Notes: generated by a model from the sequence alone, not told the origin. Positions 26,908 to 35,718 are shown, counted from the first letter of the stretch. The stretch: DNA of 64,000 nt from Pseudomonadota bacterium (GCA_018241405.1 JAFEDY010000011.1:1-64000); one strand, 5' to 3'. Numbers and translations are program-made.

Positions 26908-27264
26908 TCAGAAGGTCACGACCTTGTCCGCCTCCAGCGTCCACTGCGCCAGCTCGGGCAGGGTACCGATCTCCACGCCGGGCAGCAGTGCCAGCTCGGC
27001 CAGACCACGTGCCAACGCGCAGGTGCGGCACAGCTTGACGGGCACGCCTTCCGCCGCAAGTTGCGCGAGCATGGTAGGGATGGCGTTGCCCGCGCCGTCA
27101 TTTTGCTGCGCCAGGCCAGCCACCGTGGCGTCGGACATCAGGAACAGGCGCAGGCAGGGCTTGTCGGCCTCGCGTGCGGCCAGGGCTGTGGCCAGGCGCA
27201 GGGCCGAGAGGCAGCGCTCGCTGCCATAGGGCGCGGCGTGGATGATGATCAGGATGTTTTGCAT
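26908..27264 (-). CDS. DsrE-family sulfur carrier-like protein
   Basis: A 118-residue DsrE/F-fold protein, a group that relays sulfur as a cysteine persulfide in the cytoplasm. It starts MQNILIIIHAAPYGSERC, typical for the fold, and has a conserved cysteine pair region CRTCALARGLAE near residue 80 placed like the DsrE active cysteine. It is the last gene of a set with a TusA-like carrier and a YedE-type membrane transporter, spaced 18 and 15 bases apart, so a shared role in sulfur or selenium handling is likely. Confidence 0.82.
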   Translation of the reverse strand: MQNILIIIHAAPYGSERCLSALRLATALAAREADKPCLRLFLMSDATVAGLAQQNDGAGNAIPTMLAQLAAEGVPVKLCRTCALARGLAELALLPGVEIGTLPELAQWTLEADKVVTF

Positions 27265-27282
27265 GGTGCGTGCCTCCGGGGC

Positions 27283-27522
27283 TCAGCGGCGGATCAGGTA
27301 GCGGATCGTCGGCCCGTCCTGCTGGATCTCCAGCACCTCGTAGCCATGGTTCTTCGCATCCAGCGGAATGTTGTTGATCGACTGCGGGCAGTCCGACACC
27401 ACCTCCAGTATCTGCCCCGGCTGCAGCTGGGGCATGGCTTCGAGCGTGGCCACGGCCGGGTAGGGGCAGGGCTCGCCCACCATGTCAAGGCGGAAGTCGG
27501 GGGTATAGCTCTTTGGCTTCAT
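27283..27522 (-). CDS. TusA-like sulfur carrier (YedF/SirA family)
   Basis: A 79-residue protein of the TusA/YedF fold. The active motif CPYPAVATLEAM has Cys19 at the start of the first helix in the family-typical CPxP context, which receives persulfide sulfur. The start ATG lies 15 bases after the transporter stop. In other bacteria, TusA-like genes paired with YeeE/YedE take up thiosulfate and pass its sulfur to the cell; the present set of three genes fits that scheme, though selenium transfer cannot be excluded. Confidence 0.87.
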   Translation of the reverse strand: MKPKSYTPDFRLDMVGEPCPYPAVATLEAMPQLQPGQILEVVSDCPQSINNIPLDAKNHGYEVLEIQQDGPTIRYLIRR

Positions 27523-27537
27523 GGCGTGGCTTTCGGT

Positions 27538-28749
27538 TCAGGCGGCTTGCAAACGGGTGGGCTGCTGCGCGGCCTTGCGCGCAAAGAAATGGCGCTCCCA
27601 CCACAGCACGAGCAGCAGCGATACGGCCAGCATGGCGTAGGTGGCCCACAGGCCGCCCTGCGGGCCCAGCACCTTGAGCAGGTTCACCTTGTCGAAATTG
27701 ACGGCGATGACCGGCGCCAGGTCGTCCCAGACCAGCGCCAGCAGCGTCGAGCCAATGACGTTGCCCAGGCCCACGATCCAGAAATGCACCTGGCCCTCCA
27801 CGGCGCGGTACATCCAGCCCGTCTCGCAGCCGCCAGCGAGCACGATGCCAAAGCCAAACAGCAGCCCGCCGATGACGGCGTTGGGCCCGGCCCAGAAAAT
27901 CTTCGGGTCCAGCCCCAGTTGCACGTAGCTGTACACGCCGATGGTGCCCACCGTCATGCCGGCGATGATGGCCTTGGCCATCTGCGTGCGCCCGGTGATC
28001 CACAGGTCGCGGAACGCCGAGGTAAAGCACACCTGGGCGCGCTCGATGATGAGACCAAAGGCCAGGCCAAAGAGTGCGGCAAAACCGAGCTTGGGCGCAT
28101 CGAAGGTCTTGGCCACGGCCCAGACGACGAAGGCGGCAAAAATCAGCATCCCCAGCCGGAAACGGTTGCGCGCCTGGGCTGCGTGCTGCGCCAGCGGCTG
28201 GGCGCTAGAGACCTTCTGCAGCTGCACCGCGATGCGGAACACGGGCAGCAGGCTCACCTTGGCCCCTGCCAGCGAGCCAATGGCCGTGGCAATGGCAAAA
28301 AACCAGGCATGCAGCGAGAACTGCGGAATGCCGGTGAAGAACGCCGCCAGGTTGCAGCCCATGGCCAGGCGTGCGCCAAAGCCGGCGATGATGCCGCCCA
28401 CCAGCGCCTGGAATACGCGTTTGCGGTGCTGCGGCAGACGCAGCTTGACGTTGTTGGCCCAGAGCGCAGCGGCAAAGCAGCCGACGAACATGCCGATGAT
28501 CATGACGCCATCGACGCGCGTGAGCGGCGAACCCTGCAGGCCGATGATCTTGAAGTAGCCCCAGGTGGACACATCCACCCCCAGCCACTGCAGCACATGG
28601 CCGCCCCAGCGGGTGAATTCGCCCGTCACGGCCCAGAAAGTGCCCGTGAGGCCAAAGTAATAGGCCGATAAAACGCCCGCCGCAATCACTGCCGGCACGG
28701 GCGACCAAAAGCGCACCAGGTACTGGTGCTTGAAGTCGTTCCAACGCAT
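27538..28749 (-). CDS. YeeE/YedE-family membrane transporter (thiosulfate/selenium type)
   Basis: Integral membrane protein of 403 residues with about nine to eleven hydrophobic segments. Three short cysteine motifs characteristic of the family are visible: MGCNLAAFF near residue 130, AQVCFTSAFRDLW near residue 235, and AGGCETGWMYRA near residue 305. In TsuA, cysteines in equivalent places line the thiosulfate path. The start ATG at 28749 gives MRWNDFKHQYLVRFW. It is first in the set with the TusA-like and DsrE-like genes. The 278-base region upstream has a GGCCCC/GGGGCC hairpin with a long loop but no clear promoter. Confidence 0.88.
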   Translation of the reverse strand: MRWNDFKHQYLVRFWSPVPAVIAAGVLSAYYFGLTGTFWAVTGEFTRWGGHVLQWLGVDVSTWGYFKIIGLQGSPLTRVDGVMIIGMFVGCFAAALWANNVKLRLPQHRKRVFQALVGGIIAGFGARLAMGCNLAAFFTGIPQFSLHAWFFAIATAIGSLAGAKVSLLPVFRIAVQLQKVSSAQPLAQHAAQARNRFRLGMLIFAAFVVWAVAKTFDAPKLGFAALFGLAFGLIIERAQVCFTSAFRDLWITGRTQMAKAIIAGMTVGTIGVYSYVQLGLDPKIFWAGPNAVIGGLLFGFGIVLAGGCETGWMYRAVEGQVHFWIVGLGNVIGSTLLALVWDDLAPVIAVNFDKVNLLKVLGPQGGLWATYAMLAVSLLLVLWWERHFFARKAAQQPTRLQAA

Positions 28750-29027
28750 GTTGTGCTCACTCTCGCCACACGGGTGTGCGTGGCGTACAAAGGCCCCGCA
28801 CTTGCCGCCCGCAGGGGCCGGTGGATGGGGCTGGTTTCATAGGGCCCGACCAACCACCGGCGCCCACCCACGCGGCGCGGCGGCCGTGCGGGCGGGGGCT
28901 GGGGTTGCGAGGGGCTGGGGCGTGATTATCGCGCCGTGGGTAGGCGCCGCGCCTGGCTGCCCATGCCCCGCAAGCGCGGCGAGCGTGACGCGCTGGTTCT
29001 AGGTTCTATTGTCTCGGCCCCGATGTC

Positions 29028-29921
29028 TCACACCTCCAGCCCCCGCGCCGCCTGCAGCAAATGCGCCAGCAGCGCCTGCACCAGCGGGTTGGCCGGCGTG
29101 CTGCGCCACATGGCCAGCATTTCGGAGTGGGGGTGTTCGCCCAGTAGCGGCCGGAACACCAGGCGTGGCAGGCCCACGCGCGCAAGGGCCTCGGGCACCA
29201 GGGCCACGCCCTGGCCCAGTGACACCAGCGAGATCACCGACAGCCAGTGGCGCACCTCGTGCCGCACCTCGGGCGCGAAGCCGTGGGCCAGGCACATCTC
29301 GTAGATGCGCTGGTGGTAGGTGGGCGAGACCAGGGTGGAGAACAGGATCAGCCGCTCGTCCTTGAGCTCGGCCAGGTCGATGCTGGCGCCGGCGCACAGC
29401 GGGTGCTGCTCGGGCAGGCAGACGACGAAGGGCTCCTCCACGATGAGCTGGCTCTCTATGCCGTCGGGCGGCTGTATGGAGTGCACCAGGGCCACGTCCA
29501 GGCGCATTTGTTGCAGGCCCAGGATCTGTTCGGCGCTGTTGGCCTCCAGCATGTCCACGCGCACCTGGGGGTGGGATTGCTGCATCCGCTCCAGCGCCTG
29601 GGGCAGGCCGCGGTACAGGCTGGAGCCCACGAAGCCCAGGCGCAGGTGGCCGACGGTGCCGCGCGCCACGTCGCGCGTTTCCTGCGCCGCCTGGTGGCTC
29701 AAAGTGAGCAGCTGGCGCGCCTTGATGAGCAGGTGATCGCCCGCGGCCGTCAGGCGCACGCCCTTGCTGCTGCGCTCGAACAGCTGGGCGTCCAGTTCCT
29801 GCTCCAGCTGCTTGATGGCCACGCTCAAGGGGGGCTGCGAGATACACAGGCGCTGGGCCGCGCGGCCGAAGTGCAGCTCCTCGGCCAGGGTCACGAAGTA
29901 GTGCAGCAGGCGCAGTTCCAT
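29028..29921 (-). CDS. LysR-family transcriptional regulator
   Basis: A 297-residue LysR regulator: the N-terminal winged helix reads MELRLLHYFVTLAEELHFGR, AAQRLCISQPPLSVAIKQLE and LFERSSKGVRLTAAG, and the rest is a two-lobed effector domain. It starts 104 bases from the oppositely directed acyl-CoA dehydrogenase, the classic layout where a LysR protein controls its neighbour. The effector is probably an acyl-CoA or organic acid of the pathway encoded there (inference). Confidence 0.92.
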   Translation of the reverse strand: MELRLLHYFVTLAEELHFGRAAQRLCISQPPLSVAIKQLEQELDAQLFERSSKGVRLTAAGDHLLIKARQLLTLSHQAAQETRDVARGTVGHLRLGFVGSSLYRGLPQALERMQQSHPQVRVDMLEANSAEQILGLQQMRLDVALVHSIQPPDGIESQLIVEEPFVVCLPEQHPLCAGASIDLAELKDERLILFSTLVSPTYHQRIYEMCLAHGFAPEVRHEVRHWLSVISLVSLGQGVALVPEALARVGLPRLVFRPLLGEHPHSEMLAMWRSTPANPLVQALLAHLLQAARGLEV

Positions 29922-29935
29922 GGCATCTATACAGG

Positions 29936-29970
29936 TTGACTATTGCTAAAGATTTTAATGATATTGGACG
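29936..29970 (+). promoter_or_regulatory. Candidate promoter/operator between the LysR gene and acyl-CoA dehydrogenase gene
   Basis: TTGACT at 29936-29941 resembles a -35 box and lies about 17 bases before an AT-rich stretch ending in ATAT (near 29964). The AT-rich stretch ATTGCTAAAGATTTTAATGAT spans a T-N11-A pattern of the kind LysR proteins bind. It is the only strongly AT-rich part of the divergent region. The assignment rests on visual inspection. Confidence 0.35.
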
Positions 29971-30025
29971 CGAATGATTAAAACCGCTTCAATAGAGCCC
30001 AACACGATGTAAAGGAGACCTGCCC

Positions 30026-31732
30026 ATGTCCGCTACCGACCAGACCCAGATGACCGCCCTGGCCCAGGCCAGCGCCGCTGCCCACCCCGTGCCCGACCGT
30101 GGCCATGTCAACAACTACGCCGAGGACAAGGAGCTGCAGCAGCTGCTGGCGCTGTACCTGCCGGCCGACCTGTACGCCCACCTGCAGCCCTACTTTGAGC
30201 GCATGGGCGAGCTGGCCGGCGGTGACGTGGACGACTGGGCGCTGGAGGCCGATCGCAACCCGCCGACGCTGGAGATGCGCAGCCGCAGCGGCAAGGAGGT
30301 GCAGCGCATCGTCAAGCACCCGGCCTATGTCGAGATGGAGAAGGTGGCCTACCAGCAGTTCGGCCTGGCCGCGATCTCGCACCGCGAGGACATGCTGGGC
30401 TGGAAGGGCAAGATGCCGCCCATCGTCAAGTACGCGCTGACCTATTTGTTCGTGCAGTCCGAGTTCGGCCTGTGCTGCCCGCTGTCGATGACGGATTCGC
30501 TCACGCGCACTTTGAGGAAATACGGCGAGCAGAAGTTGGTGGACAAATACCTGCCCAAGCTCTTGGCCATGGATTTTGACCACAGCGTGCAGGGCTCGAT
30601 GTTCATGACTGAGCAGGCCGCGGGCTCGGATATTTCCAACACGCTGACCATGGCCTACCCGCAGGAGGACGGCAGCTGGCGCCTGTATGGCGAGAAATGG
30701 TTCTGCTCCAACCCCGACGCGGGCTTTGGCATGGTGCTGGCACGCGTCGATGGCGGGCCGCCCGGCATGAAGGGCATCTCGCTGTTCCTGCTGCCGCGCT
30801 ACCTGGACGACGGCAGCACCAACCAGTACCACATCGTGCGCCTGAAGGACAAGATGGGCACGCGCTCCATGGCCAGCGGCGAGATCCGCATGGAAGGCGC
30901 CGTGGCCTGGCTGGTGGGCGAGCAGGGCAGGGGCTTCGTGCAGATCGCCGACATGGTGAACAACTCGCGCCTGTCCAACGGCATGCGCTCGGCCGGCATG
31001 ATGCGCCGGGCCGTGGCCGAGGCCGAGTTCATCGCCCGCGAGCGCTGGGCCTTCGGCAAGCAGCTGCAGGACCTGCCACTCATGAAGGTGCAGCTCGACA
31101 AGCTGCGCGTGCCGGCCGAGCAGGCGCGCACCATGGTGTTCCAGACCGCAGCCACGCTGGCGCGTTCGGATGCAGGCGACAAGCAGGCCTATGCGCTGTT
31201 GCGCATCTTGACGCCCATGATCAAGTTCCGCGCCTGCCGCGACGCGCGCAAGGTCACGGGCGACGCCATGGAGGTGCGCGGCGGCTGCGGCTACATCGAG
31301 GAATGGGCCGACCCGCGCCTGGTGCGTGACGCCCACCTGGGCTCGATCTGGGAGGGCACGAGCAACATCGTGGCGCTGGACGTCAAGCGCGCCATCAAGC
31401 GCGAGGGCTCGCTGCCGGTGCTGCAGGACTATCTGCACGGCCTGCTGGCCGACACCCAGGGCATTACCGCCGCTTACCGCCAGGCGCTGACCGACGCGCT
31501 GACCCGCGCGGTGCAACTGGCCGAGCGTGCCGTGGAGCAGGACGGCGAAAAGCTGGTGCGCCAGGCTGCCACCGCGCTCTACAACTGCACGACGGCGATC
31601 GCCATGGCGTGGGAGGCGAGCAAGACCGGCAGCAGTGAGCGCATGCGCTTGTCGCGCCTGGTGCTGGCCCACCGCGTGCTGCCGCGTGACCCGCTGGCGG
31701 AAAGCGCCGTGCCGGCCGACTGGCTGGCTTAA
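30026..31732 (+). CDS. Acyl-CoA dehydrogenase family protein, AidB-like
   Basis: Flavin-dependent dehydrogenase of 568 residues, longer than ordinary acyl-CoA dehydrogenases (about 380) and close to the AidB/long-form branch. The catalytic glutamate is Glu443 in IWEGTSNI, with the FAD/acyl elements MTEQAAGSD, EKWFCSNPDAG and RGGCGYIEEW upstream. An extra N-terminal helical region of about 120 residues precedes the core. AAAGGAG lies before the ATG. It leads a probable unit with a Bug receptor and a class III CoA-transferase, which suggests uptake, CoA activation and oxidation of an organic acid. Its substrate is not readable from sequence. Confidence 0.87.
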   Translation: MSATDQTQMTALAQASAAAHPVPDRGHVNNYAEDKELQQLLALYLPADLYAHLQPYFERMGELAGGDVDDWALEADRNPPTLEMRSRSGKEVQRIVKHPAYVEMEKVAYQQFGLAAISHREDMLGWKGKMPPIVKYALTYLFVQSEFGLCCPLSMTDSLTRTLRKYGEQKLVDKYLPKLLAMDFDHSVQGSMFMTEQAAGSDISNTLTMAYPQEDGSWRLYGEKWFCSNPDAGFGMVLARVDGGPPGMKGISLFLLPRYLDDGSTNQYHIVRLKDKMGTRSMASGEIRMEGAVAWLVGEQGRGFVQIADMVNNSRLSNGMRSAGMMRRAVAEAEFIARERWAFGKQLQDLPLMKVQLDKLRVPAEQARTMVFQTAATLARSDAGDKQAYALLRILTPMIKFRACRDARKVTGDAMEVRGGCGYIEEWADPRLVRDAHLGSIWEGTSNIVALDVKRAIKREGSLPVLQDYLHGLLADTQGITAAYRQALTDALTRAVQLAERAVEQDGEKLVRQAATALYNCTTAIAMAWEASKTGSSERMRLSRLVLAHRVLPRDPLAESAVPADWLA

Positions 31733-31740
31733 ACGGCCTC

Positions 31741-31846
31741 TGGCTCCCTCCTCCTCTGGGGGAGGGCAGGGGTGGGGGCCAACGGTGTTCACCTCGTTGA
31801 CCAGTCCCCATCCCAACCTTCCCCCAGAGGGGAAAGGAGTTTCACG
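31741..31846. repeat. Intergenic inverted-repeat element (about 106 bases)
   Basis: Two arms of about 33 bases, the left beginning CCTCCTCCTCTGGGGGAGGG and the right ending CCCCCAGAGGGGAAAGGAG, are near reverse complements and enclose a central CAACGGTGTTCACCTCGTTG segment that is itself partly symmetrical. It occupies most of the gap between the dehydrogenase and Bug receptor genes. It may act as a transcription terminator or a mobile non-coding element of the kind found repeatedly in Comamonadaceae; I have no copy number. Confidence 0.6.
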
Positions 31847-31856
31847 AAAACAAGCG

Positions 31857-31898
31857 CCAGCGCCCATGGATAAAACGCAAGCAGCTATCAAATCAATA
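31857..31898. repeat. Dispersed intergenic repeat, copy 5
   Basis: Core ACGCAAGCAGCTATCAAATC, sharing AGCAGCTATCAA with other copies. It lies in the leader of the Bug receptor gene, immediately before its AGGAG ribosome binding site, so it is transcribed with that gene. Confidence 0.6.
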
Positions 31899-31912
31899 AC
31901 AGGAGACACACC

Positions 31913-32896
31913 ATGACCCCATCCAAACGCCATCTGCTCGGCCTGATCGCCGGCGCTGCCGTGCTGGCCACCATGCCCGCCCAGGCGCAGGAGAAATTCC
32001 CCGACCGCCCCATCATGTTCGTCGTGCCCTTCCCGCCAGGCGGGCCTACGGACGCCATGGCGCGCATCCTGGCGACCGAGTTGACCAAGGAACTCGGCCA
32101 GAGCGTCATCGTGGACAACAAGGCCGGTGCGGGCGGCAACATAGGCGCGGACGCGGTGGCGCGCGCCAACCCCGACGGCTACACCATCATGTTCGGCACC
32201 TCGGGGCCGCTGGCCATCAACCACAGCCTGTACAAGGGGCTCAAGTACGACCCGCGCACCAGCTTCGAGCCCGTCATTTACGTGGGCTATCTGCCCAACA
32301 TCCTGGTGGTGCGCCCCGGCCTGGGCGTGAACAACGTGCAGGAGCTGATCGCCAAGGAAAAGGCCAAGCCCGGCACGCTCAACTACGCATCCTCGGGCAA
32401 CGGCGCCTCGTCGCACCTGGCGGGCGTGCTGTTCAACGAGCTCACGGGCACCAAGCTGCTGCATGTGCCCTACAAGGGCACGGGACCGGCGCTCAACGAC
32501 CTGCTGGGCGGGCAGGTGGACATGACGTTCACCGACATCCTGACCGCCATGCCCTACATCAAGACCGACAAGGTCAAGGCCCTGGGCGTGGCCACGGCCA
32601 AGCGCTCCAGCGCCATGCCCGACATTCCCACCATCGCCGAGCAGGGCGTGAAGGGCTATGACGTGAGCGTGTTCTTCGGCGTCGTGGCCCCCAAGGGCAC
32701 GCCGGCCGATCGTGTCAAGCTGCTCAACCAGGCGTTTACGCGCGCGCTTGCGGCGGACAAGGTCAAGCAGACTTTTGCGGCGCAGGGGCTGGAGTCGGCC
32801 CCCGACCATTCGCCCGCCTACCTCGGGCAGTTCATCAAATCCGAGGTAGACAAATGGGCCAAGGTGGTCAAGCAGTCGGGCGTCCAGCTGGATTAA
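31913..32896 (+). CDS. Bug-family periplasmic solute receptor (tripartite tricarboxylate transporter type)
   Basis: Exported receptor of 327 residues for an organic acid. The signal peptide is MTPSKRHLLGLIAG and a hydrophobic run ending with the AQAQE cut region. Bug motifs: [17 protein letters not shown] near residue 38, VIVDNKAGAGGNIG near residue 65, and LLHVPYKGTGPALNDLLGG near residue 182. AGGAG at 31900-31904 fits the ATG at 31913. It lies after the acyl-CoA dehydrogenase and six bases before the CoA-transferase gene. Neither TctA nor TctB appears, so its partner, if any, is encoded elsewhere. Confidence 0.9.
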   Translation: MTPSKRHLLGLIAGAAVLATMPAQAQEKFPDRPIMFVVPFPPGGPTDAMARILATELTKELGQSVIVDNKAGAGGNIGADAVARANPDGYTIMFGTSGPLAINHSLYKGLKYDPRTSFEPVIYVGYLPNILVVRPGLGVNNVQELIAKEKAKPGTLNYASSGNGASSHLAGVLFNELTGTKLLHVPYKGTGPALNDLLGGQVDMTFTDILTAMPYIKTDKVKALGVATAKRSSAMPDIPTIAEQGVKGYDVSVFFGVVAPKGTPADRVKLLNQAFTRALAADKVKQTFAAQGLESAPDHSPAYLGQFIKSEVDKWAKVVKQSGVQLD

Positions 32897-32902
32897 GGGG
32901 CA

Positions 32903-34030
32903 ATGAACATGCAAACAAAAGCTGGAGCCCTGGCGGGCATCAAGGTACTGGATCTTTCGCGCATCCTGGGCGGGCCGCTGTGCGGCCAGATCCTGGGCGA
33001 TCATGGGGCCGATGTGCTGAAAGTCGAGCCGCCGCAGGGCGACGACACACGCGCCTGGGGGCCGCCGTTCCGTGACGGCGTGGCGTCGTACTACTTCGGC
33101 CTGAACCGCAATAAGCGCATCCAGTTTCTGGATTTGAGCGCCCCCGAGGGCCAGCAGCGCGTGCGCGAGCTCATGGCCCAGGCCGACGTGGTGGTGGAGA
33201 ACTTCAAGGTCGGCACCATGGAGAAATGGGGCATTGGCTACGAGCAGATGCGCGAGGTCTTCCCGCAGCTGATCTGGTGCCGTGTGACCGGCTTTGGCAG
33301 CGACGGCCCGCTGGGCGCCTTGCCGGGCTACGACGCCGCCATCCAGGCCATGGCCGGGCTCATGAGCATCAACGGCGACGCCGACGGCGATCCGCTGCGC
33401 GTGGGCCTGCCGGTGGTGGACATGGTCACGGGCATGAATGCCGCCATCGGCGTGCTGCTGGCGCTGCACGAGCGTGCACGCAGCGGCCAGGGCCAGCTGG
33501 TGGATGCCGCGCTGTACGACTCGGGCCTGTCGCTCTTGCACCCGCACGCGGCCAACTGGTTCATGAGCGACAAGGTGCCGCAGCGCACCGGCAACGCCCA
33601 CCCCAATATCTATCCGTATGACGTGATCCACACCGGCGGCGCGCCCATCTTCCTGGCCGTGGGCAACGACCGGCAGTTCCGCCTGCTGTGCGACTACATA
33701 GGCCAGGGCGCATTGGCCGACGACGCACGCTTTGCCACGGCGGGCCAGCGATCGGTCAACCGCGCCGTGCTCAAGCCCTGGCTGGAACAGGCCTTCACGC
33801 AGCGCGACGGGCAGGAGCTGGCTGATGCGCTGATGGCCATAGGCGTGCCGGCCGCGCCGGTGCTGGACGTGGCCCAGGCGCTCAAGCACCCGCACACCGC
33901 GCACCGCGAGATGGTGGTGGCCATGGAGGGCGGCTACCAGGGCCTGGGCGCGCCAGTCAAGCTGAGCCGCACGCCTGCCAGCTACCGGCTTGCGCCCCTG
34001 AGCGAAGGCCAGGACTTCCTGCTCGGTTGA
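32903..34030 (+). CDS. CaiB/BaiF family CoA-transferase (class III)
   Basis: Moves CoA between carboxylic acids in the cytoplasm; 375 residues. The conserved core reads ILGGPLCGQILGDHGADVLKVE, DTRAWGPPF and LNRNKRI near the N-terminus, and the catalytic aspartate is Asp173 in LPVVDMVTGMNAA, at the place of Asp169 of formyl-CoA transferase. It follows the Bug receptor by six bases and would activate the acid that the receptor captures, or pass CoA to the substrate of the dehydrogenase. The actual acid is unknown. Two close start codons (32903, 32909) are possible. Confidence 0.9.
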   Translation: MNMQTKAGALAGIKVLDLSRILGGPLCGQILGDHGADVLKVEPPQGDDTRAWGPPFRDGVASYYFGLNRNKRIQFLDLSAPEGQQRVRELMAQADVVVENFKVGTMEKWGIGYEQMREVFPQLIWCRVTGFGSDGPLGALPGYDAAIQAMAGLMSINGDADGDPLRVGLPVVDMVTGMNAAIGVLLALHERARSGQGQLVDAALYDSGLSLLHPHAANWFMSDKVPQRTGNAHPNIYPYDVIHTGGAPIFLAVGNDRQFRLLCDYIGQGALADDARFATAGQRSVNRAVLKPWLEQAFTQRDGQELADALMAIGVPAAPVLDVAQALKHPHTAHREMVVAMEGGYQGLGAPVKLSRTPASYRLAPLSEGQDFLLG

Positions 34031-34377
34031 CTTTACTGAGCAGGTCGCCGGTGACGGCGGTGACCCTGCCGAGCAGGTCTTGCAGATGCTGCAGTGGTTA
34101 CGGGGGTGGGGGGCGATGAGTTCCAGCAGGTATGCGCACCGGCGTGGGTTTGCCAGCTCGCGGCTGATGGTGCGGGGGCTGCGCCATTGCAGTTCTGCGA
34201 TGGTGCTAGTGCCCCAGTCCTGCTGACGCGGCGAAGCCAGCGACATTCTCTCTTTTGGCATGTGCTCGTATCTCGCTCCCATTTTCGTGCATTACCCTGT
34301 GTGAGGGTGTTGTACTTCGGAGTTGAGACCACCGGGTTCCTGGTGTACAACACGTGACCACAAACGAGGAGATGCCA
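34031..34377. other. Intergenic stretch around the IS30 remnant
   Basis: Apart from the IS30-type remnant at 34147-34282, this 347-base gap contains GCGATGAGTT and GTTTGCCAGC type sequence that reads in no frame as protein with a start. The 34360s contain the ribosome binding site of the nuclease gene, GAGGAG at 34366-34371. GC content drops visibly from about 34290 on. Confidence 0.4.
34147..34282 (-). pseudogene. IS30-family transposase N-terminal remnant
   Basis: The minus strand starting ATG at 34282 reads RYEHMPKERMSLASPRQQDW and then TIAELQWRSPRTISREL, which matches the DNA-binding head of IS30 transposases (conserved S-x-STISREL). It breaks down after about 45 residues, with no integrase core. 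The left flank to 34031 reads as unrelated filler. It marks an old insertion at the left end of the nuclease island. Confidence 0.65.
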
Positions 34378-35718
34378 GTGAACCGTCAAACCACCCCAAT
34401 GGTCGCTGATAAGCTGTATTCTTTCTTGTCTGACCCTGAACTGACTGAGCTAGTGGAGCAGGTCAAGATAACCGACGACATTCTTGATGTCATTACTTTG
34501 AGCGAAAACCAGCATTCGGACATGTTGGCCTGGTGTTTAACGCCGGGCGAAGGGCACGGCCAAGGGGATGCCGTTATCAAGGACTTCCTTGAGGCCGCTT
34601 ATCGAGAGTCGAGTAAAACGACATTTGACAACAAAAAGTTCTTTAAAAAATGGACCCCCGGTCGAATTCGCGTGTCAAGTTTTGGCGCCGCCTTCGTGAC
34701 GCGCGAATTCTCGGTCAAGATAAAATATCCAGGTCATGACGAAAAGCGCCCAGGGAGAATCGATCTTTTCATCGTCGATCCGCAGAACAAGCTGTTGATC
34801 GCGATTGAAAACAAGGTAGGTGCAAAGTTGACTGAATCTCAACTTGACGACTACCGGTCTGCCGTCAATTCTGAGATTGGTTGCCGCCAAATATTCAGAA
34901 ACTACGAGTTCGCATACATCGTGTTGGATCGTGAACTCAGTTGGTACACCGATGCTCAACTCAACGAACTAGGCAAGCGGTGGGTTTTTCTCGACTACAC
35001 ATGGCTTGAGGCGTCAGCACAACGTGCTCGACTACAGCTCGCGCGTAACAACCAGGCGGTGCAGTTGCTTGTAGCCTATTGTCAAAAGCAAACTGACTGG
35101 GAAAGTTCCTCAGAAGCGCGCCTGTCTGAGCTGGTTAGTGAAGTCGCCAGCCGGCACCCGTATGTGATCACGGCACTCCGGGCGCTGCGTGGTCAGGGTG
35201 TCCCGAAATGGACCCCGACAACACTCGAAGGCATTTCTGGCGAGCTAACTCTCTTCTATGTCCAGAACTTGCGCGTGTGCAAGCTGCTGATGCGCAGCCA
35301 AGGTATTGCATTGTTGCAACGGAAGATTACTCAGGCCCTTGGCCTCAGACCCAACGACATGCTTGGCGGGCGAACGAAGTTCAATTTCGTAACATCAGAA
35401 ATGGCTAAGTTGTCTGTAGATGGTGATAGCTTGTGGGCGCTGTCGATCAATGTCTATAGGCAACCGAAGAGTGACGACGATAAGCCTCTCTATACGCTAA
35501 GAGTAGTCTGGCGCAGAGAGGCTTTCGACGACGATGGTGATGCGGATGTGGTGCGCCGCCACTTGACAAAGCAACTGCCTGACCTCAAACGTTTCGACTC
35601 GGCCGCGGTGCGGAGAATCATCGTCAATCGCGACCTTGATGCTGATGCGGTGCTGGAGCAAGGGGTGGCATTGGCAAAGCAGTTGTCTGCGTCGTTGACG
35701 AGCTGGCGTAAGACTTAG
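34378..35718 (+). CDS. PD-(D/E)XK nuclease superfamily protein
   Basis: A 446-residue protein with a restriction-endonuclease-like fold. The catalytic set is in the middle of the N-terminal half: Asp129 in RIDLFIVD, Glu144 and Lys146 in IAIENKVGA, fifteen residues apart in the standard pattern D...ExK. The nearby DYRSAV and QLDDY sequences fit the helix after the core. The GTG at 34378 is chosen because GAGGAG precedes it by six bases; starts at 34354 and 34372 give a longer head. The gene has visibly lower GC than its neighbours. Genes of this type are often defence or phage-related, but this one has no partner methylase, toxin or helicase here. Confidence 0.72.
   Translation: MNRQTTPMVADKLYSFLSDPELTELVEQVKITDDILDVITLSENQHSDMLAWCLTPGEGHGQGDAVIKDFLEAAYRESSKTTFDNKKFFKKWTPGRIRVSSFGAAFVTREFSVKIKYPGHDEKRPGRIDLFIVDPQNKLLIAIENKVGAKLTESQLDDYRSAVNSEIGCRQIFRNYEFAYIVLDRELSWYTDAQLNELGKRWVFLDYTWLEASAQRARLQLARNNQAVQLLVAYCQKQTDWESSSEARLSELVSEVASRHPYVITALRALRGQGVPKWTPTTLEGISGELTLFYVQNLRVCKLLMRSQGIALLQRKITQALGLRPNDMLGGRTKFNFVTSEMAKLSVDGDSLWALSINVYRQPKSDDDKPLYTLRVVWRREAFDDDGDADVVRRHLTKQLPDLKRFDSAAVRRIIVNRDLDADAVLEQGVALAKQLSASLTSWRKT

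Noticed and set aside
29978..34282. Very long minus-strand open frame of more than 1400 codons
   Set aside because: It lies opposite the acyl-CoA dehydrogenase, Bug receptor and CoA-transferase genes, has His/Arg/Gln-rich shadow composition and no domains. Only its first 45 residues look real, as an IS30 remnant.
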